Shown here piece after piece: positions 20,046 to 31,222 of a stretch of 64,000 nucleotides of DNA. Both the position numbers and the translations under genes were made by a program. The stretch comes from Ailurus styani. Lineage: Eukaryota > Chordata > Mammalia > Carnivora > Ailuridae. Location of the stretch: positions 124,001 through 188,000 of the forward strand of contig LNAC01001218.1 in the NCBI GenBank assembly GCA_002007465.1. The letters are read 5' to 3'. Under the pieces are notes generated by a model, which was given only the letters and a program-made list of their open reading frames with translations, did not search any database and was not told where the DNA came from. The first letter of the stretch is position 1. Every line of letters begins with the position of its first letter.

Positions 20046-21560
20046 ATCGCCTAAGTTGGGGTTTACTGTCCCTGAAAATAAAAGTATACTAACTGGTTGT
20101 AGTGGTTTAAAATTCTTGATTTGAAGAGCTACATAAAGAAAAATTATGTTACATACACGGGAAGTATTCCATATATAGGATTTCTAGGGCTCAAGAAAAA
20201 TCCCCAGAAATATATTGTTTAAGTACTTATTTTATGGTTTGTCCAAATGAGTAAACTTAAACCCCAAAGAAGTGAAGAAAATTACCTCAGGTTTTATATC
20301 TTGTTAGCTGGAGGGCTGATGCTAGTACCTAATCCCCTGACAGCATCTCAGGGTTATTTTCTGCTCTGCTCTGTGCTATAATAGGAGATTGGGGCTCCTC
20401 TGTACTGTACAGTAGGGCTTTGTCCCATGAATGCCCATCATAGCACCTCTGAGTCTAGTTTTGGAAAGAATAGATAGATGTGAAGAACCTTCTATAAGTC
20501 AGTCTCTAATCTAGAAGAGTTACAAATAATACTTTACTTGATTTAGATTAAAATTAGAAAGATTGATACTTGTATGATCTTTGATATTGATGCAAATATT
20601 ATGAGGTTCCCAGCTATTTAGGCGACTTGCTCAAGGGCCCAAGGCCAGTGATGGGGTGAACCCTGGTTATGGGCCTCTGGAAGCAAAAGCGTGGCTAGAG
20701 CAAATAGTAAGAAAGCAGAAAAATTTGGAGGGTTTTTAAGAATCCTGAATAACTTCCCACTGCAACTTAAGTTCTTAGTAAACTAACTAGTGACTCTTCT
20801 TAGTGTTGCTGGGGATAATTTTTCCGAAAAAACTGATACTGTTTTGCATCTTTTAAAACGTTTGTAACATTCTCATGGATTGAGACTGCCATCAATGGGA
20901 AAACTTTTCTTTGGAGAAGTAGTTTTATCTCCAGTGATACCAGAAGACTTCTCCTACTTTTATCAATCTGATTAAAGCCAATGGCAAAATGTTTCATGAA
21001 GACTTGTGGATGCATATTTTTGTCATCCTTTCTAGGAAAATGCCTGAAAAATTAAGTCAATCCATGAGAAAACAAAGCTAAAAGATGGAAAGAAGAAGGT
21101 TCCTAAAGGCTTTTGTTCTTCTTTTTTTGAACATCCGGATGCAGCTGTTCCTGAATTCTACTTACTGGTATACCTTTTTGTTTCATGAACAAATATATTT
21201 CCTTTCTTACTTAAATCAATTTGCATTGGCCCTTTCAGTTGTACTTGAAAGTGTCTTAATATATTTACCATTATGGTGACTTACTTAGGACTTTATTTAT
21301 TTTCACTTCTGCTGACTGTATCTTTCTACCTCTTTGTAGAACTCATATTCGAATTAGTCATGAGTTATGGTCTGATGGCATTGGTAATTCATCATCCAGG
21401 ACTGTGCTACTTGGGCAGAGTCCTCCTTCCAGGTCCCTTAAAGACCCCTATTCTGTGGTTCTTATTCCCTGGGTCTCTATCCAGTAGTTGTGACCATTGC
21501 AGCATGGTTACATGATACTAACAATGACAGTTTATGCATAAAAAAGTATGTATTCCTGCT
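20046..21560. other. Mostly unassigned; weak MIR traces
   Basis: Antisense MIR-like traces occur at about 20225-20340 and 20600-20670 (GACTTGCTCAAGGGCCCAAGG). The remainder, including two 64- and 80-codon frames at 21085-21515, has no recognisable product. Confidence 0.4.
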
Positions 21561-21582
21561 TTGCTTTAAAAGTAACCTGTAG

Positions 21583-21798
21583 GGCGCCTGGGTGGCTCAG
21601 TGGGTTAAAGCCGCTGCCTTCAGCTCAGGTCATGATCCCAGGGTCCTGGGATCGAGGCCCACATCGGGCTCTCTGCTCAGCAGGGAGCCTGCTTCCTCCT
21701 CTCTCCTCTCTCTCTGCCTGCCTCTTTGCCTACTTGTAATCTCTCTCTCTGTGTCAAATGAATAAATAAAATCTTTAAAAAAAAATAAAAAATAAAAT
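21583..21798 (+). mobile_element. Can-SINE, young mustelid-like subtype
   Basis: It starts GGCGCCTGGGTGGCTCAGTGG. The exact 15-bp duplication AAAAGTAACCTGTAG occurs at 21568-21582 and 21799-21813. It shares the doubled CCTCTCTCCTCTCTCTCT block and TGTGTCAAATGAATAAA tail with the copy at the window start. Confidence 0.97.
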
Positions 21799-21813
21799 AA
21801 AAGTAACCTGTAG

Positions 21814-23170
21814 ACTGTGGGCTTGGTAGGTATGCAGAGCCATAGGTCCAGCTTTGGACCTCTAAACAGTGTTGTGCCCCATTGCTTCCCGATGTGGCAA
21901 TTAAAGGATGGACTCAACTGGCTTACAAGTTGACCTTGTTTGGTACAACAGGAGAGTTTTCAAAGAGTTGCATGTAAATTGAATTCTATTTTAAATATGC
22001 AAGAGAGTTTTCTATTGACTTATGTCCTACTGTGAATGCTTTAAAAAGTGAATAATTAGTTTCTAAATTTAGTCTTTATATAAACCCAGATTTTTAAACA
22101 TTGGGATTGCCTAAAGTGAGATCCTCTGTAGAAGGGAACATAACTCTCTTTCATTTGTGTTTTTCATAACTTTGAAAGTTGCTGAATGTCCTTTTGCAGA
22201 CCTACACCAGCGTATTCCATTTTTCTATTTAATGAGTAACCAGACCTTTCTTGCCCATACCATAAAAGTGATCTCACTTTTTATAACAAGGAAAGATTGG
22301 ACTACAAGCTCATGGTAAGTCTCTTGTTCATTGAGAAAATATACACCCCACCCCCTAATTCCTTGCCATACACATAAACTAGCATGGATGTTGGAACCCT
22401 TCCAAACTATTTTTGTACCACAACTATATTTCTGCACATTTTGAAAAGTACAGTGCATTTATGTGGAAAACGTTTTTTTTTTTAAACATTGATATCAATT
22501 CTCATCTGTCTTAGAAATACTTTTCAGCTCCCAGGCATTTGCTCACCCCAGGTTGGGAGCTCCTAAGTTGAGATCACTGGAGAGAACCTAATCATGTCAT
22601 GCCTGTTTTAAAAATTCTAGCCATGTGTCATTTTTCTGAAAATAATGCCCAACTTGAGTTCACCCTAGAAATCCCTCTGTAACCCAGCCCTAGCCTCATC
22701 TGTCATTAATTTCACATGTATATGCTGTGCCTTTCTGCATGTTGGTTTCTTTGTCATTGTTCAGGAATTAAATATCACTCCCTCTGGTAGCCCTACTTTC
22801 TTTGCTAGGAAGCTGGTTACTCATTTCAACACATAGCACATGGTGGCTAATTCATGGCACTGTGCATGTGTACTGTTGTTAGTCATGTCTGTTACAGTCA
22901 CTCTCTAGTGCAGTGGTCTCAAACTGGAGTGCCCTGAGAGCTGGGATAAGCGAGGCCTTCTCAAGGGCATGGAGAGGGAGAAGGATAGTTAGAGAACCAA
23001 GTTTCATATTCTCAACTTCCATTTGTACTCTTTTCTAAAATTGATTTTCCTCTGAACCCCAGTATAGTATAAAATGCTTAAAACTTGTATCAATTTTAAA
23101 ATGTGTGTGGGTCTACATCTTCTCACAAAATTCTTCTAGGGGGTAGGAAGTCCCCTTAGAATGAGTCTGA
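21814..23170. other. Unassigned DNA
   Basis: About 1.35 kb holds no recognised gene or interspersed repeat. There is a short poly-T near 22473. Confidence 0.35.
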
Positions 23171-23174
23171 GAGT

Positions 23175-23360
23175 ACTGTTTCTCAGATTTAAATATGCGT
23201 GAATTATTTGGGGTCTCTTGTAAAAAGGCAGATTGTAATTCTGCATATCTGGAGGTAGGTAAGGGCAGGCTGGCGTTCTGCAGTTCTAATGAGCTCCAAA
23301 AAGATGGTCATGCTGGTTGGTGTCCTTAGACTCTACTTGGAGTAGCAAGCTTCTAGAGCA
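23175..23360 (-). mobile_element. hAT-type DNA transposon relic (MER5-like)
   Basis: TGTTTCTCAGATTTAAATAT, then ATTATTTGGGGTCTCTTGT and a GCAGTTCTAATGAGCTCC block follow the order of non-autonomous MER5 elements in reverse. It is considerably decayed. A clearer copy in the other orientation lies at 39295-39488. Confidence 0.6.
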
Positions 23361-23876
23361 ATACTTTTCAAACTGCAGGTCACCACCGTTTACAGGGTAA
23401 TAAAATCTATTTAGTGGCTGCTGATTGGCTTTTTTTTTAAAATAACAGTGAGGAATAGAGATGCAAAGGGAAATGCAAAAAAGAGAACAGGAAAAGATAA
23501 AATTAAAGAGTGCTATTGGGATGTTATTTCATGAACCTTTTGCTTTATGGATATTGTATTTAGGTCTCAGTATAAAATGTATTTCTTACTGTAGATTATG
23601 GGCAAAAAATTTAAAAGCCTGTTAGAGAGGAAAGAGTTTGCCTTAGTTATTTGTTCCTCAGTGTCTGTTATGGTACCTAGTAGATAGGACGCAGATAAGC
23701 AAATCTGTTGGGTGAACAAATGTATACACTAACAAACACATTGTGTCACCTTTACACCTAAAACCATAGGTGGCTTTAAAATTGGTAACCTTAGATTCTT
23801 ACGCATTTATTTTGGCAAATCTAAGTAACAGAGAGGGCACAAGTTCTCTGTGATTGGTCCATGCTTAAGAAGGTAA
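23361..23876. other. Unassigned DNA, possibly a further DNA-transposon relic
   Basis: ACTTTTCAAACTGCAGGTCACC followed by AAATCTATTTAGTGG (about 23363-23415) resembles the end of another old non-autonomous transposon, which I cannot name. Confidence 0.35.
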
Positions 23877-23883
23877 CTTACAG

Positions 23884-24083
23884 CTGGGAGGCTCAGTCGT
23901 TTAATCGGGTGCCTTCGGGTCATGGTCCCCGGGTCCTGGCATCGAGCCCCGCATTGGGCTCCCTGCTCAGTGGAGAGCCTGCTTCTCCCTCTCCCTCTGC
24001 CTGCCTCTCTGCCTACTTGTGGTCTAGTTCTCTCTCTCTCTCTCTGTCAAATAAATAAATAAAATAGTAAAAAAAAAAAGTGT
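23884..24083 (+). mobile_element. Can-SINE, 5' end slightly truncated
   Basis: The usual GGGCGCCTGGGTGGCTC head is reduced to CTGGGAGGCTCAG. The core is ATCGAGCCCCGCATTGGGC and the tail AAATAAATAAATAAAATAG. CTTACAG occurs at 23877-23883 and 24084-24090. Confidence 0.94.
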
Positions 24084-24090
24084 CTTACAG

Positions 24091-24934
24091 AAAACATCAG
24101 AATGCCAGAGAAGAAAAGATACATTATTTCTTGTCCCTAAATTGTGTTCAGTCTTCCTGGGGCATAAAGTCAATTCATAAGAAATACTGATCAAAGGAGG
24201 CTGCACAGCCCTGGCCTTTAAATGAATTTGGTGATCTACACTTTTGACCTCTACAGAATAAGATAGTAATCTAAACCCTGGATGGTTTGTGGTGGTAAGG
24301 CCATATAGATATTTATATGTCTATTTTTAAGGTGAGATTTTTTTTCTCTTTATGTTTTCTGCTAAAGTAATCTACTTGTCATGTTTACTGGGTTCTTTTT
24401 TGTTGGACACTGTGTAACAAACAGATAATAAATAACTTATCTAAGAGGGTTTGGGGGATAATTCTGCCTGCAGGTGGGAGGCAAAAGTATATGACCTCTC
24501 AAGCTCCTTTCCTGAGATATGTTTCCATTTAATTCATTTTCTCAGAATTTAAAAATTATGCTCTCTGCAAAAGTGCCTCAAGGTGTGAACACAATAGAGA
24601 CACAGTGAATTCAAATATTTTTTAAGAGTTTATGGCAGCATTAAATACAGATAAATAAAAGCAACTAAAAACAGGATTTCAGCATTACCTATGACTATCT
24701 GGAGCATGCGGATTTCACAAAAGCAACATCGTTTCATTTTTGCATGGAAATTTCCAGAAGGTAAGCTCTCTGGAAAATATAAATGACCAGGACTCTTAGG
24801 AACCAGATTCCAAAATGAGATTTGTGTCAGAAAATTTAGGTAGATGTTGAAGTTGCAAAGATGCAGTTTCCATTGTTAGAAAAAGACCAGGAAGAGCTGA
24901 AGATGCAGTATTTCTCCCCCTTGACTTCTTGAAT
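24091..24934. other. Unassigned DNA
   Basis: Nothing recognised. The Can-SINE-free stretch that lasts to about 33500 starts here. Confidence 0.35.
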
Positions 24935-25080
24935 GGCTTTGTGCGTATCATGTAACGTCTCTGAGCTTCAGTCTTCTCAACTCTACTGAGAGTGATGATG
25001 TTTACCTAATACTCATCTCACAGAGATGTGTAAACTAGTATCTGGAAAATATTTTAGATGCATTATATATGGGATCTCTA
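24935..25080 (+). mobile_element. MIR SINE fragment
   Basis: GTCTCTGAGCTTCAGTCTTCTC, ATGATGTTTACCTAATACTC and CACAGAGATGTGTAAACTAG follow the MIR order. Confidence 0.65.
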
Positions 25081-25087
25081 AATATAA

Positions 25088-25575
25088 ACAGGTGGGGTGG
25101 GAGGTGGAACAATATTCCCCCAAAGATGTCCATGTCCTGATCCCCGAGTCCTGTGAATTTAACTGATATGGCGAATGGGACCTGGAAGATGTGATTTAGT
25201 GAAGGATCTTGAAATGGGAAGATTGTCCTGAATTATTGAGGTGTGTCTGATATAATCACAATGTTCCTTATAAGTGAACGACGGAGACAGGTCACTCAGG
25301 ATAATTCCATGTACTCAACCCCTCCATTGCTACCGTGAAGGTGGGGAAGGGATCATGAGTCAAGAAATGTGGACAGCTTCCAGGAATTGCAAAAGATATG
25401 GGATGGACTGTCCCCTAGAACCTCCGGGGGAAGATGGGGGAGTGCTACCTTGTTGATGCCTGGAGTTGAGCTCTGTGAGCTTTCTGACTTCCAGAAATAT
25501 CAGATAATAAAATTGTACTGTTGGAGCCACTGTTTGTTTTAATTTTCCAAAGCTGCAAGAGGAAACTGATATAGC
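25088..25575 (+). mobile_element. MaLR-type solo LTR (MLT1-like)
   Basis: Landmarks in order are CCCCCAAAGATGTCCATGTCC, AATTTAACTGATATGGCGAA, GATTTAGTGAAGGATCTTG, TATAATCACAATGTTCCTTAT, CCAGAAATATCAGATAATAAA and AGGAAACTGATATAGC. They match an old, widespread ERVL-MaLR LTR. No internal retroviral sequence adjoins it, so it is a solo LTR. A relative in the opposite orientation lies at 57510-58018. Confidence 0.75.
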
Positions 25576-26034
25576 TGGTAAAACAAACATAACACAAATA
25601 TAGGTGGTAAAACAAATACAGGTGTAAAACAAACAAACAAAAAACCCAGCTTATCTGGGATATAAATAGAAATTTTCAGTTGCCACTATCTAATGGATTG
25701 GTTAGAATATGGTGCTACTGAGAACGTGGTCTGATTTTATTCTGTTTACAAGCAAGTTCCACTAAATGGGAAAAATAAACTGAGTACATGTGTATGCAAA
25801 ACACTTACATCATGGGTTCATCTCTAATCCTGGCCAAATATGTCAAAAATATATTCTAAGGCTCATATGTAATAGGGGAAGAAAAAGACAGAATCTTTTA
25901 ACTGAATTCCTAAGATTCTGCTTATGAATAAAAGTAATTTTATGGTTTTAAGAATTCCTAAATGCAAATATACATAGAAACAGGGCTAAAAGTTTTGAAA
26001 TTTACATAATTAATACCATTTGATTAATTCAGAT
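25576..26034. other. Unassigned DNA
   Basis: A short imperfect repeat of GGTGGTAAAACAAA / GGTGTAAAACAAA lies at 25574-25640. Nothing else is recognised. Confidence 0.35.
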
Positions 26035-26170
26035 GTTTACAGGTATAATTATATGCATTTTACTGAGGAAGAAATTGAAGTTTAGAGAGTGAAGAAAATT
26101 GATAAAAATCACAAAGCTAGTTAATGGGAGAGCCAGGATTCTGTAACCTGCAACAGAACCTATTTCAATT
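26035..26170 (-). mobile_element. MIR SINE, antisense
   Basis: CATTTTACTGAGGAAGAAATTG, AATCACAAAGCTAGTTAATGG and GAGAGCCAGGATTC are the antisense MIR core in order. Confidence 0.8.
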
Positions 26171-26794
26171 CTAAATTCCACCTTTCAGCTCTATGCTTCT
26201 TTCAAATCTATGGTCTGTATTGGAAATGATCCAAAATACAGGTCAATATGCCAATTACAAATGGGTCTCCTGGCCCTGCCAAAAATGGAAAGATACATTT
26301 AGGTATTCTTAAAACAACTGGAATTATTTGATATGACTCCAAAATTAATAACATTGTTACTAGTTCTGAGGGCTGTCTTTTCTTTGCAAACTGTTAAATT
26401 CTAAAGTCAGGGCAGTTGTCTGTGATGGGTGCTATTGTTGTGTTAACTATGCTTTTCACAAAAGCAAATTGACTGATTTTAAGTTTATATTATCAAATGT
26501 CATCCTGCAACATATATTGACATCTCCGTTAGTTTTGAAAGGAAAACACTGCGTGTGGGCTTGCATGTTCATGTGTGTATAAATGTTTGTGTATGTGAGT
26601 GTGTATGCTTGTCAGTATGTGAGATGAATGCATGTGTATTTATGGCATTTGGACCCAATAGGCCAGTTAAGCCACGTATCTGAGAATTAGTTGCTTTTGT
26701 TTGCAGTCTTTCAATGAACTAAAATATTTCTTGGAAACTTGAATCAGATAATTGTTAGTGGATCAGTGTGTTATAGGACTGTTCCTTACATAAA
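26171..26794. other. Unassigned DNA with a GT-rich patch
   Basis: An imperfect GTGT-rich stretch lies at about 26550-26635. No gene or clear interspersed repeat is seen. Confidence 0.35.
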
Positions 26795-27560
26795 AAGGTT
26801 ACTTTCACTTCACTTTTGCTTTTCCTTTTTGTTTCTATTTTTAAATGATTTCTCACTTATACAAAGCTTGCAAAAATAATTCAAAGAATTCGTGTGTGCC
26901 TTTCACTCAGATTTTCAAGATGTTAACATTCTCTCTCTCTTGTTTTATGATTTATTTTCATCTCTCTCTACACACATATTTACATATACATATTCATGTA
27001 TGTATTTTTTGAAATATTCCAGAATAAGTTGCAGATATGAGGGCCTTTTATCTCTAAATTCTTACTATTATTTGCTAAAAAACAAGAGCATTTTCTTATA
27101 AAACCATAGTACAGTTATCAAAATCTGGAAACTTATATTGATAAGATACTATAGTCTAATTAATAGATCTTCCTCAAATTTCACCAATTATCCCAACTAA
27201 TTCAATGGACTTTTTCTAGTCCAAGATTAATCTAGGCCCATATAGTACCTACAGTTGTCCTATTTTTTTTTGTCTTTTCCAAAGACATATGTAACATTTA
27301 ACATTTTCTTTCATGATCTTGAGAATTTGAATACTGGCCAGTTATCTGATAGAATGTGCCTTAGTTTTGGTTGTCTGATGTTTCTGTGTGATTATTTTAT
27401 TTAATTTATATTCACATGCTAAATCTGTTTAGGCTTTTTATTAAATGGTATATTCTTGACATGTGGGGGAATTCATTTAATTCTTCTGAATCTTCCCATC
27501 ATCTGGTCTTAGGCACTAAGGGAGCTCCTTTTGCAGAGGACGATTGATCTGTCTTCTTGT
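26795..27560 (-). mobile_element. Old LINE-1 3' UTR, antisense
   Basis: TTGCAAAAATAATTCAAAGAA, GATGTTAACATTCTCTCTC, AAGTTGCAGATATGAGGGCC, ACCATAGTACAGTTATCAAAA and TACTGGCCAGTTATCTGATAG are landmarks of the long 3' UTR of middle-aged mammalian L1. The same block heads the antisense L1 at 54490. Confidence 0.7.
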
Positions 27561-28089
27561 TCTCTATTGCACATTCAGAAAATCACAGAAGAAGTTTATC
27601 CACAATATCACAACTATCAAGGGATACCACTTTGCTCCTGTACAAACCTGTTTTCTAAGCTATCCATGTCCTTACCGTGCCATACTGACCGCTAGAGATC
27701 ATGTGTTAGTTTTACTTTCTGGTGTTTGAAACACAAGATCCTTCATCCCATCAGAAAATGCAAGCCAGACCAAACAAGCCCTCTTGGACTTTGAGAAGAA
27801 GAGAGGACCTCTATAGTCAAATTTATTTTGTCAATCTCAGTGATGGCTTGATGTGAAAAAAACAAAAACAAAAACAAAAACAAAAGAAAACAACAACAAC
27901 TTATGAGTAAAGAAAAGAGAATGTAGCTGTCAGAAAAGCTGTTAATCTTAATATCAGTGCTCTCATCCATAGGGGAAAATGAGAAAATGAGAAATCTACA
28001 ATGTTTGGACTGGAAGAAATCTTCAAGGGCACATATTCTAATTCCAATTTTACATATAAAGAAGTGGTAATGACAAACATTATAAAAGT
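27561..28089. other. Unassigned DNA with an A/C-rich simple repeat
   Basis: An (AAAAAC)n-like run followed by (AAC)n lies at 27857-27900. The rest is unassigned. Confidence 0.45.
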
Positions 28090-28200
28090 AGTAAGTACAG
28101 TTTACTGGACACGTTAAGCTTCAGGTACTGTGCTATGTATTTTGCATACATTATCTTCACAACACCTTGCTGAAATGCATTGTAATAGATATTGGATCCT
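28090..28200 (-). mobile_element. MIR fragment, antisense
   Basis: AGTTTACTGGACACGTTAAGC, GGTACTGTGCTATGTATTTTG and CATTATCTTCACAACACC match the antisense MIR 3' half. Confidence 0.65.
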
Positions 28201-28429
28201 TATCTAGTATTCATTTTTCACTAATCCCTTTCTAATAGAATTTTTCATGTACTCTGAATGACTCCACAGTAGATACTGTTTGGACTGAATAATATCCACG
28301 GGTTCCTTTAATTTCCCGGTCTTTGTTATAGTTGGGTTGGCAATCTGAAAAATCCTGGATGGTGAAGTAAGTGTCACCTAAGCGTAAGTAACGTAAGTGT
28401 AAAATGTACTACTTCTAGGTTGGGGCGGG

Positions 28430-28710
28430 TGTTATTTATAGTTTCGTATCCGGTGTGCTTTCTCCATATTCACTATCTTTCCCCAATCTGCAGGCGGAGT
28501 GAAGCCAGAGTGACATGGAATTTACAAGATACTGGAGCCATAAGACTAAAGCATCCTGGGATCTAAATCACCATTTAGAGGACAGTTGCTAAGTCTACAA
28601 TGGATTGAGAAAGAAAAATGAACTTCTATTGTGTTAAACCCTTGAGATTTGAGAGTTTATTGCTTACTGTGGCATAGGGTATTGTACACACTATGACTAA
28701 CAGAAAATTT
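28430..28710 (+). mobile_element. Old LTR fragment (MaLR-like)
   Basis: AAATGAACTTCTATTGTGTT, AAACCCTTGAGATTTGAGAG and TATGACTAACAG resemble the 3' ends of MaLR LTRs (AATAAACTTCTAT, GTTAAGCCACTGAGATTT, CTAATACAG). The left limit is uncertain. Confidence 0.45.
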
Positions 28711-29865
28711 GGCACTAGGGGTGGTGTACTAACATAGCAACAGCAGTAATAAAAAACCTAAAGTATATGGCGTTGGGTTATGAGTCAGGAAGCACTGAGA
28801 GAAAACTGATGGCTGAACCTTGAAAGTTGAAGATCCATTTTAGGCAGAGGCAAAAATATTTTGTAAAAGGGATTTCTGCTATAAGTAGAAATATTAAATG
28901 TACTGAATTTGTAACTCTAGGGGGAAAGGTTGAAAAAAAGACTGTTGCTAGTACCTGCTAACTACCATCGGTTATGTTGGGTGAAGTATTACAGAACCAG
29001 ATGAGATTAAGAAATAATTGGATGATTTGCAAGGGGAAGTTAAAGAAATATACAAAGACCAGAAACTTAGATTCTCGGATGGTTGAAAATCTTACTGCTC
29101 CTAGGCTCCAAATATTAAGATTTCGGTTTAAAAAATGACAGTGAAAAAACCAAAGTCCAGTGAAATTTCTCAATTGATAAGAGTAACTCAAGATACAACT
29201 CACTGGAAAAAAGTTACTCAGATTTAGTGTCTGGTTTTCCTGCCTCCTGTTCCAGATAGACTTAGGGGAGTAACTTCTACCTTGAAAAGAGGAGGATGCA
29301 GAGTTAAGGAAACAAAATAAGTCAGATTCTAGAATTATATCTGAAAAATAACTAGGCTTATGGTTCCTGTCCATGGAACTAAACAGAAATATATAAATCA
29401 GAGGCCTAATAATTGGGGTGGGGTGGGGAATGCATTATGAAAACAAACAAAAATCAGAGTATGGACAAAAGAGGCTTTGCTATCTAAGTGTTAAAAGAAC
29501 ACTGGGGTTCCCAAACGGTTCATGACTAAAAGGCAGGAATTACAGTTTATGGGAGGACATACTTACAAAGTACTGAGTCAACAAGATTAGAGAGGACGAA
29601 GAGAATGGCAGAATCTCCAATGGACAGAGAAATTACTCCACTATAGGAGTGCAGAATCCAATCAAAGAACTTCCTCTACCCCCTGAGCCTGGGAATTTCA
29701 CGTTCCTAGAATCTCAGGGTTTCAGAATCCTGAATAAACAATGACTACTACATTTATTTTTCTGTTTTCTGAATGGGAGTGTCTGAAAGAGAACTTTAAC
29801 TCTCTTCATTTTGACCTCAGTCTATACTTTCTAATTGATTAAGTTCTTTCCAGCTTATCTCTTAA
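28711..29865. other. Unassigned DNA with one long minus-strand frame
   Basis: A 138-codon open frame lies on the minus strand at 28958-29374, rich in F, S and N with no domain I recognise. AT-rich composition makes it likely to be chance. No repeat is identified. Confidence 0.35.
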
Positions 29866-29869
29866 TTCA

Positions 29870-30215
29870 GGCAAATGATCCTGTGGGCAAAGCATCCCGT
29901 GATGGGAACCAAAACCACCTCCTCAAGCAATAGGGACTGCCCTGAGCCAGCACCACCCTGCATGAACCACCCGCAGACAATGTTCAACCGACCTTGACCT
30001 TGACTGCCGAGTTCCATGTACTCACTGACCTTGCCTCATATTTTCTTTATATAAATCTGGAAGTATTATCAGCCCTTTGGAGACAGTCTTTGAGATAATA
30101 GTCCACTATTTTCCCAGTGTTGGCGTCACTGAGATTTTCTTTTCTTGTTTCACCACTGCTCCTCTCTCTGCCTTCAGATTTTGTCAATGGCAAGTGTCCA
30201 CAGGCCACCTGGTCT
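29870..30215 (+). mobile_element. Possible retroviral LTR relic
   Basis: GC-richer sequence with CTTGACCTTGACTGC is followed by TTCTTTATATAAATCTGG (TATA-like, near 30045) and a T-rich end near 30140. This is the layout of a class I-type LTR (U3, TATA, R/U5). I cannot name the family and see no paired LTR or internal genes. Confidence 0.35.
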
Positions 30216-30760
30216 GTCTGGGACTCCAGGAGACAGGTGTTCTGCCCTGGTTACATATCCAGTATGATTATACTATCCTGGTCCATTGTATATCCAATGC
30301 AGATATGTAAAAATAGATAAGTCTGTCTTTTCATTTGCAGATTGAACATCTGGGAAGAGAAACATCCAGATCTGATAGAGAAACCCATGTGTCAGCTGGA
30401 TCTTGCAATGAATGTATGATACGGATGACATTTTGGGTTATGTCTCTTGAGAAGGGGGTGAGTGTTCTATACGTAGGAAAAAAGAATAAAAGGATTTTTA
30501 AACACTAGGTCAAAAACCACAGACGGCTTAAAGGAGACTTGCTTGACCAACAAGAGAGTATGACTCGAACCAGCAATTAGTTTCCATTATGTTAAGCCCT
30601 TAAAATTCATCACATATTATGACTGTAGTAAAGCTCTACCTATCTTGACTCTTACAAATCCTGAATGCAATTCCAAGTCAAAGGTAGGTCCCTGTTGACC
30701 TGAGCCAATTATCACATTCCATTCCTATGGTCTTAGTCCTTTGTTCAGGGTTGGCACGAG
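30216..30760. other. Unassigned DNA
   Basis: CCATTATGTTAAGCCCTTAAAA (about 30585) hints at another decayed LTR end. Nothing firm. Confidence 0.35.
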
Positions 30761-31064
30761 ATTTTGTTTAGGATGCTGACTAGAGGTTCTCTCTTCTGGA
30801 TCATAAATCATGGGTACCTGAGCCACGAAACTGCTGCAGCCATTCTGTCACCATGAAGGAAGCCAAACTTAGAATAAACTGCCACAGTGGGTGACATGGA
30901 GAGAAGAAATAGGATCTTGAGATCCTTGAATCACTGAATCAAACAAACCCTGACAACTATCCTACCTCTGTTCTCCAACATGCAAGCCAATTCAACATTT
31001 TTATTGTTTAAGGCAGCTAAGTAGAATTTTCTATTGCTTGTGATTGAATGAATAATACAGACAT
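30760..31064 (+). mobile_element. Old LTR (MaLR-like)
   Basis: GCTGCAGCCATTCTGTCACCA, CTTAGAATAAACTGCC, TTATTGTTTAAGGCAGCTAAG and GAATAATACAGACA follow the order of MaLR LTR 3' halves (CAGCCATCTTGG, TTGTTTAAGCCACT, CTAATACAG). Confidence 0.5.
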
Positions 31065-31222
31065 AGGGGTTATATTCACCCCTGTTTTAATGATGAGGAC
31101 ACTAAGAGCTGTTCAGAGAGCTGAGCTAAGTGGTGTAACATCATCCAGCTGATAAGTAGCTACCCCAGGAGTAGAACCCCAAATTGTCCAACTCCAAATC
31201 CCATTCTTTTAATCACCATGTG
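31065..31222 (-). mobile_element. MIR SINE, antisense
   Basis: TGTTTTAATGATGAGGACACT, GTTCAGAGAGCTGAGC, CATCCAGCTGATAAGTAGC, GAGTAGAACCCC and CATTCTTTTAATCACCATG closely follow antisense MIR. Confidence 0.85.
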
